Of a stretch of DNA of 64,000 nt, positions 21,401-29,576 are shown piece by piece (position 1 is the stretch's first letter; the number at the start of each line of letters is the position of its first letter). The notes beneath the pieces are model-generated. The model saw nothing but the letters and a program-made list of their open reading frames with translations. It ran no database searches and was not told the DNA's origin. The translations under genes were made by a program, and so were the position numbers. Source of the stretch: a virus; the IMG/VR virus record IMGVR_UViG_3300027973_000057, positions 1 to 64,000 of that record. The stretch is one strand, 5' to 3'.

Positions 21401-22180
21401 TAATATTGTTGTACTTGTAGATCCATAAACTAGAGGAATCCCAGAATTTTTTGCAACAAGTGCATTGTCAGAGACCATATAGTATCCAGGAGAATCTGAC
21501 AAACCATAAGATTTTGCCTCAATCGCATATGATGAATCAATTGCTATATCGGAAGGAACTAAAACTTTTTGAGCACCCAAAGATGTTGAATTAAACTCTT
21601 CTGACCATTGACCAAGAGTTATTCCATTAACAAGAAATTCATAATCATTTTGTGAAATAGAACCACTAATATACTTTATCTTCAACACAATTCTAAAGGT
21701 TGTATTTTTATTTGGAATCTCAAAGGTTTCTGAGACAAACATCCATTTTCCATAAATAGATGTATTATAATTTTTTAGATTTTGAATTACTTTACCACTT
21801 AGTGGATCGTAGTACTCATACCCTATTTCGATTCCAGCAATATAAGAACTTAATGAATTTATATAACCACCAATAGAAAATGTAGACATATATGAATTTA
21901 GTGTCGTAAAATTACTTAAGTTATCGCTTATGCAAACTATCTCACCAAAACTTTCAGTGCTTAACTCTCCAGTAAGTTTAGTAACTGAACTATCTGTAAA
22001 AGGCTCATCGTATACGGAGTCAAACTCTTGCGAAGACCCACCAGTTACTGACCAATTGAAAACAGATCTTTCTTCTTCATTAATCAAAGAAATATAGTCT
22101 GCTTTATCATCCAATGCCCACAAAACCGTTGGGTGTTCAGCAAACACTTTTTCTGCATATAGATTTGATGGAATAGACAT
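18446..22180 (-). CDS. Giant fibre/LamG-like structural protein
   Basis: 1244 residues, rich in Tyr, Asn, Ser and aromatic residues with beta-strand periodicity. Three stretches resemble concanavalin/LamG-like jelly-roll domains: residues about 270-400 (QTLEMWLRINSDTS..LLINGEQV), 510-640 (LYVGGDKTLSKMFLGNIYKIGFA) and 1040-1130 (NGIGFYWNGNLV). The LamG match is by pattern only. Its position between accessory enzymes and the portal is unusual for a fibre. It is likely a receptor-binding or virion-surface protein. Confidence 0.65.
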   Translation of the reverse strand: MSIPSNLYAEKVFAEHPTVLWALDDKADYISLINEEERSVFNWSVTGGSSQEFDSVYDEPFTDSSVTKLTGELSTESFGEIVCISDNLSNFTTLNSYMSTFSIGGYINSLSSYIAGIEIGYEYYDPLSGKVIQNLKNYNTSIYGKWMFVSETFEIPNKNTTFRIVLKIKYISGSISQNDYEFLVNGITLGQWSEEFNSTSLGAQKVLVPSDIAIDSSYAIEAKSYGLSDSPGYYMVSDNALVAKNSGIPLVYGSTSTTILKENGDLPSLIIPGNGFLNEGGKFKEQTLEMWLRINSDTSVKKRICGPISSLDGIYVDGPFIILKIDNYYGSHYIGEWVRPMIVHVRLTNNSANLLINGEQVISLNMITSELALPDKYNSEGKNQDWIGFYAYEDVSPIEVDCVAIYPYQVPSIVAKRRFVYGQGVEVPENINASYSGTSLFIDYPFSNYSNNYSYPDIGIWSQASIDNLVASNNALSLPEYNLPTVFFNNKTNQEWNTACKNIQNESDMLFRLRPNSDWNDTSGYILFDSLDVTNTPIRSFYGIFKVLSVPDSPQVLFRIDDQITGNSFIIELQHTLELEYKIVKSSGEKFIYETVPVQVGEDFISGLDIDTFASHYGQDVSSFFGNRSGLKLYVGGDKTLSKMFLGNIYKIGFATERNHSFISECFNDFGTPTNFENVFNTYNQYIDYDAGQYVGATSYFWDYILDGGNINSYPTQKLINHIASYTLSPNNYFDTFALDIDIDGYWEDHIPLSYFAKYVTDAKNESYYDLDFMQFNINYPAPSKFVEESQVGSWNYEELQSEYQNPIQRTYESLDNHLFTGYMDYSDLKNKSSKTYKYDTSNSLVKSYVSFQYVSTGANAKDSYFTNIESPLQNGIVEPGTYLLGYDDNNKPIYDNFINTKYEVVDGMLLYPPRGTNFNDLAVVVHLNFKVRGILNNPVRVKSLQLASQAYNDVAPNPIGSRFGVQIYPYTKTGIYYDYKKPNPYTIYKGSSPYLYLTKNSGIQVKGSYDPLVNRGLSIPVNSNKSSNYKVMAMQAAIRYDQDFFPYAPTQIFEVEGKNDLIKFYMVANHPDGKRAKIYAVNARTGQIENGIGFYWNGNLVKEPNITIREWGMLGVSFSSIVNFDNYVGSIKINGPLLVNLVSHYKSTNLQEVQNITERPWFKVKYLGPLELEWDYWNSAYVWNGVLVLSTKSYYGVDPSDVYKSYVGTNKIIVDDTRKFRLNSYQYELYTDIVWQSQTSDPV

Positions 22181-22195
22181 TATAGGTCTATTTTA

Positions 22196-22717
22196 TCATA
22201 CTATGCGGGTAAACCATCTTGGAAGTGCATATCTATTTGAGCCAGTAATTTTTTTTACACCGTGCATAAAAGAGGGATTATCTGGAAAAGCAATCATATC
22301 TCCAGTCTTGGGTTTAATCTCTATATCATGGTCTGGGAAATAAATTTCTCCACCACCATAATTATCATTTAAATATATTAGTGTTGCAATATCATTTGGT
22401 CTAGATGTATCAAAATGTGCTGGCATATCTGCATCTATATCAAATTTTGAAATATGTGTCTTTCTTTCTAAAAAATCTTGAAATGGTCCTTCATAATCTT
22501 CAAGTATTTGACTGTATGCTTTTTTTGCAACATTTTGTAATAAACTTATTACATTTACATCATTTTTTGAAATTTCCTGAAAGGTCTGTATTTTAAAATA
22601 ATCTATATGCTCATATTTAAAAAAAGAACTATCTGTTTTTTTGGAATAATCATATATGATTTCTGCAAGTTCTGAACTAATAAAGTTTGGATAAATTTTT
22701 ATTAAATCTGAACTCAT
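22196..22717 (-). CDS. 2-oxoglutarate/Fe(II)-dependent oxygenase (prolyl 4-hydroxylase type)
   Basis: 173 residues. The double-stranded beta-helix signature is clear: H-F-D in MPAHFDTSRPND, GGGEIYFPDHDIEIKPKTGDMIAFP, the distal histidine in FMHGVKKI, and the 2-oxoglutarate-binding arginine in NRYALPRWF. Members of this superfamily hydroxylate protein side chains or small molecules using Fe(II), O2 and 2-oxoglutarate. The ATG overlaps the reductase stop (ATGA), so the two are translationally coupled. The target is unknown; virion fibres are plausible. Confidence 0.88.
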   Translation of the reverse strand: MSSDLIKIYPNFISSELAEIIYDYSKKTDSSFFKYEHIDYFKIQTFQEISKNDVNVISLLQNVAKKAYSQILEDYEGPFQDFLERKTHISKFDIDADMPAHFDTSRPNDIATLIYLNDNYGGGEIYFPDHDIEIKPKTGDMIAFPDNPSFMHGVKKITGSNRYALPRWFTRIV

Positions 22718-24744
22718 GATATTTTTATTTCACAATAATCTGTTGTACAGTATGCCTCACCCATTGCTTCTAGGTTATCTACACCGTCGTAAATTGCACC
22801 AAAATCAATATGCTTTAACTTACCTACATAACTATTATACTCCTCTTCAGAAATCTGAGTATATGGCTGTTGAGGATAAACAGTATTTCCCATTGGCAAG
22901 AATGATACTGCCTTTAACTGTCCCTCGTACATATGCAATGCTGGAACAACATGCTTTGATTCTGTTTCCTTGTCAAAAGACAAAGTTACAGAAACCCCAT
23001 TATCTGACCAATACTTTTGAGCAGTTGCTGCAAGTGCAATTTTTTCAAATAGCGTTACATCTTTTTCAGATCTTGGATGACCTGACTTGATTGGGAAGTA
23101 AACTACTGATGTATTTGCTGATACTACGTCGTCTTCAATTGTGTACCCTGCTGCTTTGAACAAGTGCGTCATTGGATCTGTGTTTCCAAATCGAACTGCA
23201 CGAAGGAAGAAGTTTCCTCCAGGTCCCCAGTGAACTCCAGGAGTTGCACCAGAAAGAATTGAAACTGATCCTGATGGCTTAACTGTTGTTACACGAATTG
23301 ATTCACGAACACAAAGCCATTCTGAATACTGATGATCGTAGTGACGAATCTTGTTGTATCCTTCATCCATCCACTCACGAACGATTGGCAAACCCTTTTG
23401 ATCTGCAAAGGAAGCAATACCAGTAAGTGATGTACCAATACGACGATTGCGTTGCATGATACCGTTTGTTTGTGGCCAGTGTGTTGGAACAAGTGTAACA
23501 GTCTTTCCATAAAGGTATGCAAACTTCAGGGTACGCAGGAAGTCCTCCTTAGATTCATGACGATTCAGGTGCACTTCTACAAGTGTACATAGTTCGTATG
23601 ACTCCAATGGCTGCTCCGCACATGGGTTAAACCCCATCACACGATAATCTTTACCGTCTGGCGCATCCTTTAGTCGTCCATAATTACGAGCAACATCAAG
23701 CCAAATAAAACCTGGCTCTCCATTTTCCGTAATTAAATCTACATAATCTTCATACTTTGTTCCTACTTCTGCTGAAATAGAGTTATTAGACATCCAAGCC
23801 CAACCTGGATTTTCTGGGTCAAATGAGTTACGCTCTGGGAACATCTCTGAGTTCTTTAAGTTCATAAATGTATCATCGCCAGCGTTACCCAAAGCAAGTG
23901 TTGCTGATCTACGAACATTTCCTGATACAACGCATGTACCAATAAGGTTTACCAAATCTACAATAGCACGAGAATCCAGTGTTTCTCCACCTCTGGAGCC
24001 GATTACACGGTCTATTTGGTCGTGCAACTTGATAAGAGGTGCAGGCCCTGACGCAACGCCTCCAAAGCCCTTAATGGGTGCTCCAAGAGGTCTGATCAAA
24101 TCATAATTAAACTTCTGAATACTTTGGTTTGCTCTAAGGTATGAGTTGATTAGAAGTCTAACTGACTCTACCCATCCTTCACGAGTGTCTGGAATTTCAA
24201 AGATCTCTTCTGGCTCTGTTGGGGTATAGATTAAGAAATTCTTATCCTGTCCCACTGTATCAAATCCTACACCAATGCCAAGCATTAATGCATCCATAAC
24301 CCAAGCAAACAAGGCTCCTGGATCATTCTTATCAAGATCCTTGGTTGATACCATTGCACAGTTTTGTAGTGCTGCTGAGTTCTTCTTCTCCATAGTCATA
24401 GGAGTTCCAAATGCCCACATTCCTCGACCTGGTGGAGTCCACTTCAATTCAAACATTCTTTGAAATGCTTCTTGTGCAGATTTTTGAGCCTTGTAGTCAT
24501 TCCATGGTAAGCGGTTTTCTTTAGCATGATTCTTCTGAACTGAATACATACCTTCAATTACACGACGACAAACCTCATGCCATCTTTCTTTAGTTCCATC
24601 TTCCTTCATGCGAGAATAAGTACGAATAAAAGTAATTTCTCCAAGTGAATTTTCTGCTGCATCTTTAAAACCAAATGGACTTTCTGTATTCTTGTACTTT
24701 TCTACAAAATCTTCTGGAAGTCTAAAACTAAAAAAATCGGTCAT
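22714..24744 (-). CDS. nrdJ: Adenosylcobalamin-dependent (class II) ribonucleotide reductase, monomeric type
   Basis: 676 residues, slightly shorter than the Lactobacillus RTPR type. Catalytic residues can be placed: Cys129 (LQNCAMVST), thiyl Cys375 and Glu377 in NPCAEQPLE, Cys386 (ELCTLVEV, 11 residues after Cys375 as in RTPR), and the C-terminal redox pair Cys666/Cys671 (CTTDYC). It reduces ribonucleotides to deoxyribonucleotides for phage DNA synthesis using coenzyme B12, which the host must supply. GAAAGGACG precedes ATG and TGCTATACT lies about 45 nt upstream. It sits inside the virion gene block, away from any replication genes. Confidence 0.95.
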   Translation of the reverse strand: MTDFFSFRLPEDFVEKYKNTESPFGFKDAAENSLGEITFIRTYSRMKEDGTKERWHEVCRRVIEGMYSVQKNHAKENRLPWNDYKAQKSAQEAFQRMFELKWTPPGRGMWAFGTPMTMEKKNSAALQNCAMVSTKDLDKNDPGALFAWVMDALMLGIGVGFDTVGQDKNFLIYTPTEPEEIFEIPDTREGWVESVRLLINSYLRANQSIQKFNYDLIRPLGAPIKGFGGVASGPAPLIKLHDQIDRVIGSRGGETLDSRAIVDLVNLIGTCVVSGNVRRSATLALGNAGDDTFMNLKNSEMFPERNSFDPENPGWAWMSNNSISAEVGTKYEDYVDLITENGEPGFIWLDVARNYGRLKDAPDGKDYRVMGFNPCAEQPLESYELCTLVEVHLNRHESKEDFLRTLKFAYLYGKTVTLVPTHWPQTNGIMQRNRRIGTSLTGIASFADQKGLPIVREWMDEGYNKIRHYDHQYSEWLCVRESIRVTTVKPSGSVSILSGATPGVHWGPGGNFFLRAVRFGNTDPMTHLFKAAGYTIEDDVVSANTSVVYFPIKSGHPRSEKDVTLFEKIALAATAQKYWSDNGVSVTLSFDKETESKHVVPALHMYEGQLKAVSFLPMGNTVYPQQPYTQISEEEYNSYVGKLKHIDFGAIYDGVDNLEAMGEAYCTTDYCEIKIS

Positions 24745-24847
24745 GTGTATCGTCCTTTCAAAAACGGAATAGTGTTAAGTATAGCAGAGTTTTATAAAAG
24801 TTAAAACTGTAAGTAAATCTTTACTTTAGAGTTAACAAAAACTAAAA

Positions 24848-25492
24848 TTATCCAATTGGAATCCAGTGTTGTTGTTGCGATCCAAGCATTTGTGATAATG
24901 GTGATAAATCATATGCAATTGTAATTCTTGGAGTTGTTTCGCTCCAACCACCTATTCCGTGTGGGTGACCAGTTTCTGAAAGGATAGCACGATTGTTTTT
25001 GTTTATATTATCAAAAAGATCTTCCCCATTGATTCTGTATCTAGTATATGATGGTTCTGCATTTACACAATAATATCCATGAAATATTGGTGCTCCAGTT
25101 CCATTCATATGATCATGCAATCCGTCTTTTGTTTTATCATTAAGTTTTGGATCAAAGTTGTAGTTTATATTAAACCACCCCTGAATCATATACTGTTCTT
25201 TTTTAATATCTATTTCATAATAATATGTTGCTTCTTTTAACATGTCTTCAATGTTTGAATATAAGTTATAAATCATGTGATTATGAAATTGAAAAATGTT
25301 ATATTTTTGAGCAAGCATGCTTGTAAAATTTGGATATTTTGATTTTATATCATTAAATTCTTCTTTAGATAGTCCAGGTAGTTCTCCATTTTTCAAGGAT
25401 GTCTCTAGTTTTAAAACATAGTCTACTAATTCAACTAAGTTGTTATCTAGTGATCTTTCAAAAAATCTATGACCTTTATTATTTGTGTTCAT
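24848..25492 (-). CDS. Putative 2OG/Fe(II)-type oxygenase-like protein
   Basis: 214 residues starting MNTNNKGHRF. The ATG overlaps the upstream TGA (ATGA) and has AAAGG before it, so the longer frame from 25513 is rejected. Candidate metal ligands are H-D-H in DGLHDHMNGT and a distal His in GHPHGIGGW; PRITIAYDLSP could supply the 2-oxoglutarate arginine. The arrangement resembles putative 2OG oxygenases of marine phages. Substrate unknown. Confidence 0.6.
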   Translation of the reverse strand: MNTNNKGHRFFERSLDNNLVELVDYVLKLETSLKNGELPGLSKEEFNDIKSKYPNFTSMLAQKYNIFQFHNHMIYNLYSNIEDMLKEATYYYEIDIKKEQYMIQGWFNINYNFDPKLNDKTKDGLHDHMNGTGAPIFHGYYCVNAEPSYTRYRINGEDLFDNINKNNRAILSETGHPHGIGGWSETTPRITIAYDLSPLSQMLGSQQQHWIPIG

Positions 25493-26223
25493 TTGTATAC
25501 CTTTTTCTTCCAAAAGTGTTTCTTATAACCAGAATTAAATACACTTCGAATTATATTCCTTTGCTTATTTATTTTTTTAACTTCATCTATACTTCTTACT
25601 ATTTTTGAAACAAAGGTTGTTCTTTTAAATGGAATTACCTGAACCAGTGGAGTTCCTTGTTTAATAAAACCTTTAAAGTTGTCTTTTACCAAAAATGAAA
25701 AAAGTCCGTCTGAGGCAAAACTATCCGTATCTATTATTGCAGAAATAGCAAATAGGGGTGAATCCTCACGATGTTGTGGGTTAATGAATATACTACTATA
25801 TCCTGGAGTTGTTTTTACTAGCCAAACTAGATTAACTCTAAATATATGATCAATGTATTCATCTTTATTTATTGGGTATCCAGAAATCTGTCTCATATCA
25901 TGCATACCAGTCATTGGTGTAGAAACAAATTGCTTCATAGATTGTGGAACATCAAAGATTTGTTTTCCTTCTGTTGTATCTATATATATATCAAATGGTG
26001 CTTTTAATATATACCCGCTTGTTAAAATATCTAAAAATGCCATACATTTTTTAACAGTTAATTTTTGTACACCATTTGAAGGTGATTGATCATTATCATA
26101 AAATCCTGGAATTTTTCTAAACCATTCTGGCATATTTTTTGAAGATGGTTCTGGCTCTGGAAAAGCATCCACCATTTGTGGAAATAAAGTAATAAAACTT
26201 ATTTCTTGATTTTCAGACTTCAT
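25489..26223 (-). CDS. Uncharacterised phage protein, paralogue of 46124-46849
   Basis: 244 residues. Features: PEWFRKIPGF, TVKKCMAFLDILTSGYILKAPFDIYI, and a strand KQGTPLVQVIPFKR followed by a basic C-terminus. The KxGxPL-strand-basic layout and the preceding conserved strands recur in the gene at 46124-46849, which also lies beside an oxygenase gene. The start is fixed by TGATATAAT ending 6 nt before ATG (predicted leaderless). Function unknown. Confidence 0.6.
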   Translation of the reverse strand: MKSENQEISFITLFPQMVDAFPEPEPSSKNMPEWFRKIPGFYDNDQSPSNGVQKLTVKKCMAFLDILTSGYILKAPFDIYIDTTEGKQIFDVPQSMKQFVSTPMTGMHDMRQISGYPINKDEYIDHIFRVNLVWLVKTTPGYSSIFINPQHREDSPLFAISAIIDTDSFASDGLFSFLVKDNFKGFIKQGTPLVQVIPFKRTTFVSKIVRSIDEVKKINKQRNIIRSVFNSGYKKHFWKKKVYK

Positions 26224-26235
26224 CTAACAATTATA

Positions 26236-27456
26236 TCAGACTGTATCTGGTCTGTCAAATGCTAGTGATTTTTCTGTAAAGAAGTTGTCATAAGGTTCAC
26301 AGTTAATAGAAAGTTTTTCCATTTCCATGTCAATTGCTTCAACTACTAAAATATCAACAAATCCACTATGTTCGTGTGAATATCTCTGATATGTTGTATC
26401 TACTTGTGCAACATTAAGGTACTTGATAACTCCATCTTTTTTAACCAAAATATTGTGTGTATTAACAAACATATCTCCATCAATAAATACAAAGTTTTGT
26501 GCTACACCTGGGGTCAAAGAAACAATTGTTGTTTCAACTACTGGTAGATTTGACAAATCTTCTGTTGTTGACCAAGAAAGCCAATCATTATTTTCTCCAA
26601 GATCTACAGCAAGAACTTTGTCTCCTACATTAAGGTTTTTTGCCTCAACATAGCCATTAGTTGTAAGAACTTTTGTTTCAATTGATATTGAGTCACGCCA
26701 TCCTGGTGAGAATCCAAACACACCGAATGGTGAGAATCCAAACACACCGAATGGTGAGAATCCAAACACACCGAATGGTGAGAATCCAAACACACCGAAT
26801 GGTGAGAATCCAAACACACCGAATGGTGAGAATCCGAATACTGAGAATGGTGTAAATGAGAATGTTGTAACATTTGAAGAGTATCCAGAATAGTCAGAAT
26901 TACCATTTGCATTTGTTGCATAGACTCTGTAAGCCTGTGTTTGTCCACCACCCTGTGAAATATTAATAGATGTTCCAGAAGTGTCTCCCGCTGTTCCATC
27001 ATTTCCTTCGACATGGTAGTTTGAAATTGCTTTTCCACCGTTTGCTGGAGCAGACCATGTTACTGTATCATAAGATGCTCCAGAGGGAGATGATCCGCTT
27101 GGAGCAGATGGTGCACCTGGAACTGTTGTTGCAGTTACTGGAGATGTTGCTGAAGATTCTCCACTAGTTCCATAAGAGTTTGTAGCAGTTACCTTAAATG
27201 TATAAGATGTGCCTGATGCTAAATTTTGTACTACGATAGGAGAAGAAGCCCCAGATGCAGTTTTTGATGCATCCTCAACAGCCGTAACTGTATAGGATGT
27301 TGCTGCATATGGGCCTGCTGCTGTGAATGTTACAGAGATTGCGCCATTGTTATATGCACGACCAGTTCCAACATCTGTCCCCGTTCCGATTGTTGGTGTA
27401 TATGGTGCCAAGAAGTCATTTGCTCCCTGGCTCATTCTGCCTGCTTGTTTTGACAT
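26236..27456 (-). CDS. FN3-repeat-Hint domain virion protein
   Basis: 406 residues. Residues about 25-113 and 115-200 are two fibronectin type III-like domains (SYTVTAVED..SGTSYTFKVTATNSYG). Residues 203-251 are octapeptide repeats FSPFGVFG. Residues 256-401 form a Hint (intein/hedgehog) fold: Ser256 in SISIETKVLT at the intein position 1, NLNVGDKVLAVD, His334 in block B, and YDNFFTEKSLAFD in block F/G. The C-terminal Asn and the following nucleophile are Asp401 and Arg, so full splicing is unlikely; N-terminal cleavage remains possible. AAAGGAG precedes ATG. Confidence 0.75.
   Translation of the reverse strand: MSKQAGRMSQGANDFLAPYTPTIGTGTDVGTGRAYNNGAISVTFTAAGPYAATSYTVTAVEDASKTASGASSPIVVQNLASGTSYTFKVTATNSYGTSGESSATSPVTATTVPGAPSAPSGSSPSGASYDTVTWSAPANGGKAISNYHVEGNDGTAGDTSGTSINISQGGGQTQAYRVYATNANGNSDYSGYSSNVTTFSFTPFSVFGFSPFGVFGFSPFGVFGFSPFGVFGFSPFGVFGFSPFGVFGFSPGWRDSISIETKVLTTNGYVEAKNLNVGDKVLAVDLGENNDWLSWSTTEDLSNLPVVETTIVSLTPGVAQNFVFIDGDMFVNTHNILVKKDGVIKYLNVAQVDTTYQRYSHEHSGFVDILVVEAIDMEMEKLSINCEPYDNFFTEKSLAFDRPDTV
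26705..26848. repeat. 24-bp coding tandem repeat (5 exact units plus 1 diverged)
   Basis: A unit beginning GGTGAGAATCCAAACACACC repeats exactly every 24 bp from 26705, with a diverged sixth copy ending at 26848. In the minus-strand gene it encodes FSPFGVFG. Identical codons in each unit indicate recent slippage or recombination. Confidence 0.95.
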
Positions 27457-27478
27457 AGTTAATCTCCTTTAATTCGTA

Positions 27479-29527
27479 TTATGCTGATAGGTCTCCGAAG
27501 ACCAACCATCCGCCTGAAATCTTCATTGCTGTTACAACTGAGTATGTTGTTCTGAACTTGAGTCCAGGTGTACCAACTACACCGTTTGTTGAAGCAAATG
27601 ATGCACCTGTACCTGATGCCTGGTAGAAGTCAATTGACTGTCCAGTTGAGTACCCTGTTGCAGGAAGTGTGATTTGTACTGCTCCAGTTAGTGGAACAAA
27701 CTTATCTGCTTCTCCAGCAGCAAGTGTTGCTGATGATGAAATTGCTGTTGCAATTGTTGTAATAGATGGTACGCCAACCTTTGTTTGTGTACCGTCTGAG
27801 AATGTAACACCAGATGATGCTGTAACAGCACCAGAGAATGTTGGAGCATCTGCGACTGCAATTGTTGAACCAGTCTTTGTGATATTTGTACCAGCAGTTA
27901 CTGCTTCAGAAGCATTAAACTGTGTGTAGTTAACATTTGTTGTTCCAATTGTAATTGTTCCTGTTGTGGTAAGAATAAATCCCTTAGAACCATTTGTTGT
28001 TCCAGAAGTTACAAAACAGAAATCTCCTGTTGCAAGTTCTCCTGATGGGTTGTTATCGGCATCGGCTGCACGAGTTAATACCCATGCTGCTGAACCTGAT
28101 CCAACCGTAGTTAATGTATAAATACCATTTTGTGTTGCAGTTGTTTGATCTTTAACAAGAACTCTATCTCCAACAGACCATGATGAAACTCCATCTAACG
28201 TAGTAAATGAACGGTTGGTATCAGCAGTAAGTGTTGCACCAAGACCATTTGTACCATTGCTATAGTTAGCAGATAAATTTGTTGTAGTTGTTGCTTTTAC
28301 TGCTTGGTGAAAGTTAATTCCAGCAGCAATACCATCAACATATAACTTAGTTGCTGCATGAAGGTCTGATGTAGGTGCACCTGAAAGTGTAAGTGCTCCT
28401 GTCATTGTTCCTCCAGCAAGTGCCAACTTAGCATTAAGTGCTGTCTGTGTAGCAGTTGAAACAGGCTTATTGGCATCTGAAGTATTATCAACATTTGCAA
28501 GGCCTACTGAAGACTTTGTAAGTGCTGCTACTGCAGTTGAAACCTTTGTATCTGCTGCTGTTCCTGCTGCTGCAATAGCCTCAGACTTAGCGGTAGCAAC
28601 TGTTGTTGCTGTTGCAAGAACTGAAGTATCTGCAATTCCATGTACAGAAGTTGTTGCTGAATTATGTGTTGTTACCTGACCATCAGCATATGTTTTTGTT
28701 GCTAATAGTGTAGTATCTGCAATTCCATGAACATCTGTTGTGTCTGCCCCATGAGTAGAAACTGCTGAATCTACGTATGACTTAAGAGCAAGATCTGCAG
28801 TATTTAAAATACCATGAACACTTGTTGTATCTTCAGTGTGTGTATTTATTAATGTATTTACTGAAGCAGTTGTTGCTAGTGCAGCAGTATTTGCAATTCC
28901 GTGAACATCAGTTGTTCTAGCATTGAAGTCAGTAATATAAGTTTCAATATCTGGCCACTTGGCAAGAACTGTTGTATCTGAAATTCCGTGAACATTTGTT
29001 GTATCAGCCTCGTGAGCAACCACAACACCATTTACATAATCTTTGTTTGCTGCATCTTGTCCACCTGTTGGTGCTGGAAGATTTGTAATTTTATTATTAT
29101 CCATATTTATGTTTCCAGTCATCTGTGTTCCTGACTTTGAAACTTTTGCATTAACTGCATTTAAAATTGTTGTTGCAAATGATCCATCATTATCAAGTGC
29201 TGCTGCAATTTCGCTAAGTGTATCTAATGCTTCTGGTGCTCCAGCAATAAGATTTCCTAGTTGACCTAGTGGGATTTTTCCATTTGAATCAAGTGTTGCA
29301 ACACCATTAGATGCTGCTTTTTGAGTTAAAAGAATATAATCATCTAGTGATCCACCAAGATCTTCTAGATTCTTAAAGTATGATAGGTCAGACCATTCAG
29401 TCGTACCATCACCTAGTTTAAATTGGTTTGTGTCTGTTTCTACACCAATTTCACCCGCAGCAAGTACTGGGTTTGCATTTGTCCATTGAGAGGCTGTTCC
29501 TCTTCTTTGTTGCATTCTTGTTGACAT
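27479..29527 (-). CDS. Long tail fibre-like protein with VHGI repeats
   Basis: 682 residues. The N-terminus (RRGTASQWTNANPVLAAGEIG..FKLGDGTTEWSDLSYF) is the phage fibre/tropism-determinant attachment type. About five copies of (D/A)TT-x-VHGI-x-(D/N)T follow between residues 170 and 310, then SSVGLANVDNTSDANKPVS. A globular C-terminus ends WLVFGDLSA. The first 50 residues and the repeats are paralogous to the next gene upstream. The start has GGAGAG before ATG and a GTACG-CAGC-CCGTAC hairpin in the leader. Confidence 0.8.
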   Translation of the reverse strand: MSTRMQQRRGTASQWTNANPVLAAGEIGVETDTNQFKLGDGTTEWSDLSYFKNLEDLGGSLDDYILLTQKAASNGVATLDSNGKIPLGQLGNLIAGAPEALDTLSEIAAALDNDGSFATTILNAVNAKVSKSGTQMTGNINMDNNKITNLPAPTGGQDAANKDYVNGVVVAHEADTTNVHGISDTTVLAKWPDIETYITDFNARTTDVHGIANTAALATTASVNTLINTHTEDTTSVHGILNTADLALKSYVDSAVSTHGADTTDVHGIADTTLLATKTYADGQVTTHNSATTSVHGIADTSVLATATTVATAKSEAIAAAGTAADTKVSTAVAALTKSSVGLANVDNTSDANKPVSTATQTALNAKLALAGGTMTGALTLSGAPTSDLHAATKLYVDGIAAGINFHQAVKATTTTNLSANYSNGTNGLGATLTADTNRSFTTLDGVSSWSVGDRVLVKDQTTATQNGIYTLTTVGSGSAAWVLTRAADADNNPSGELATGDFCFVTSGTTNGSKGFILTTTGTITIGTTNVNYTQFNASEAVTAGTNITKTGSTIAVADAPTFSGAVTASSGVTFSDGTQTKVGVPSITTIATAISSSATLAAGEADKFVPLTGAVQITLPATGYSTGQSIDFYQASGTGASFASTNGVVGTPGLKFRTTYSVVTAMKISGGWLVFGDLSA

Positions 29528-29576
29528 TATTATCTCTCCTCTGTACGGGCTGCGTACTCTTTATTATTTAAATTTT

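Noticed and set aside
26705-26848. Regular 24-bp repeats as a CRISPR array
   Set aside because: The units are directly tandem without spacers and encode an in-frame peptide repeat.
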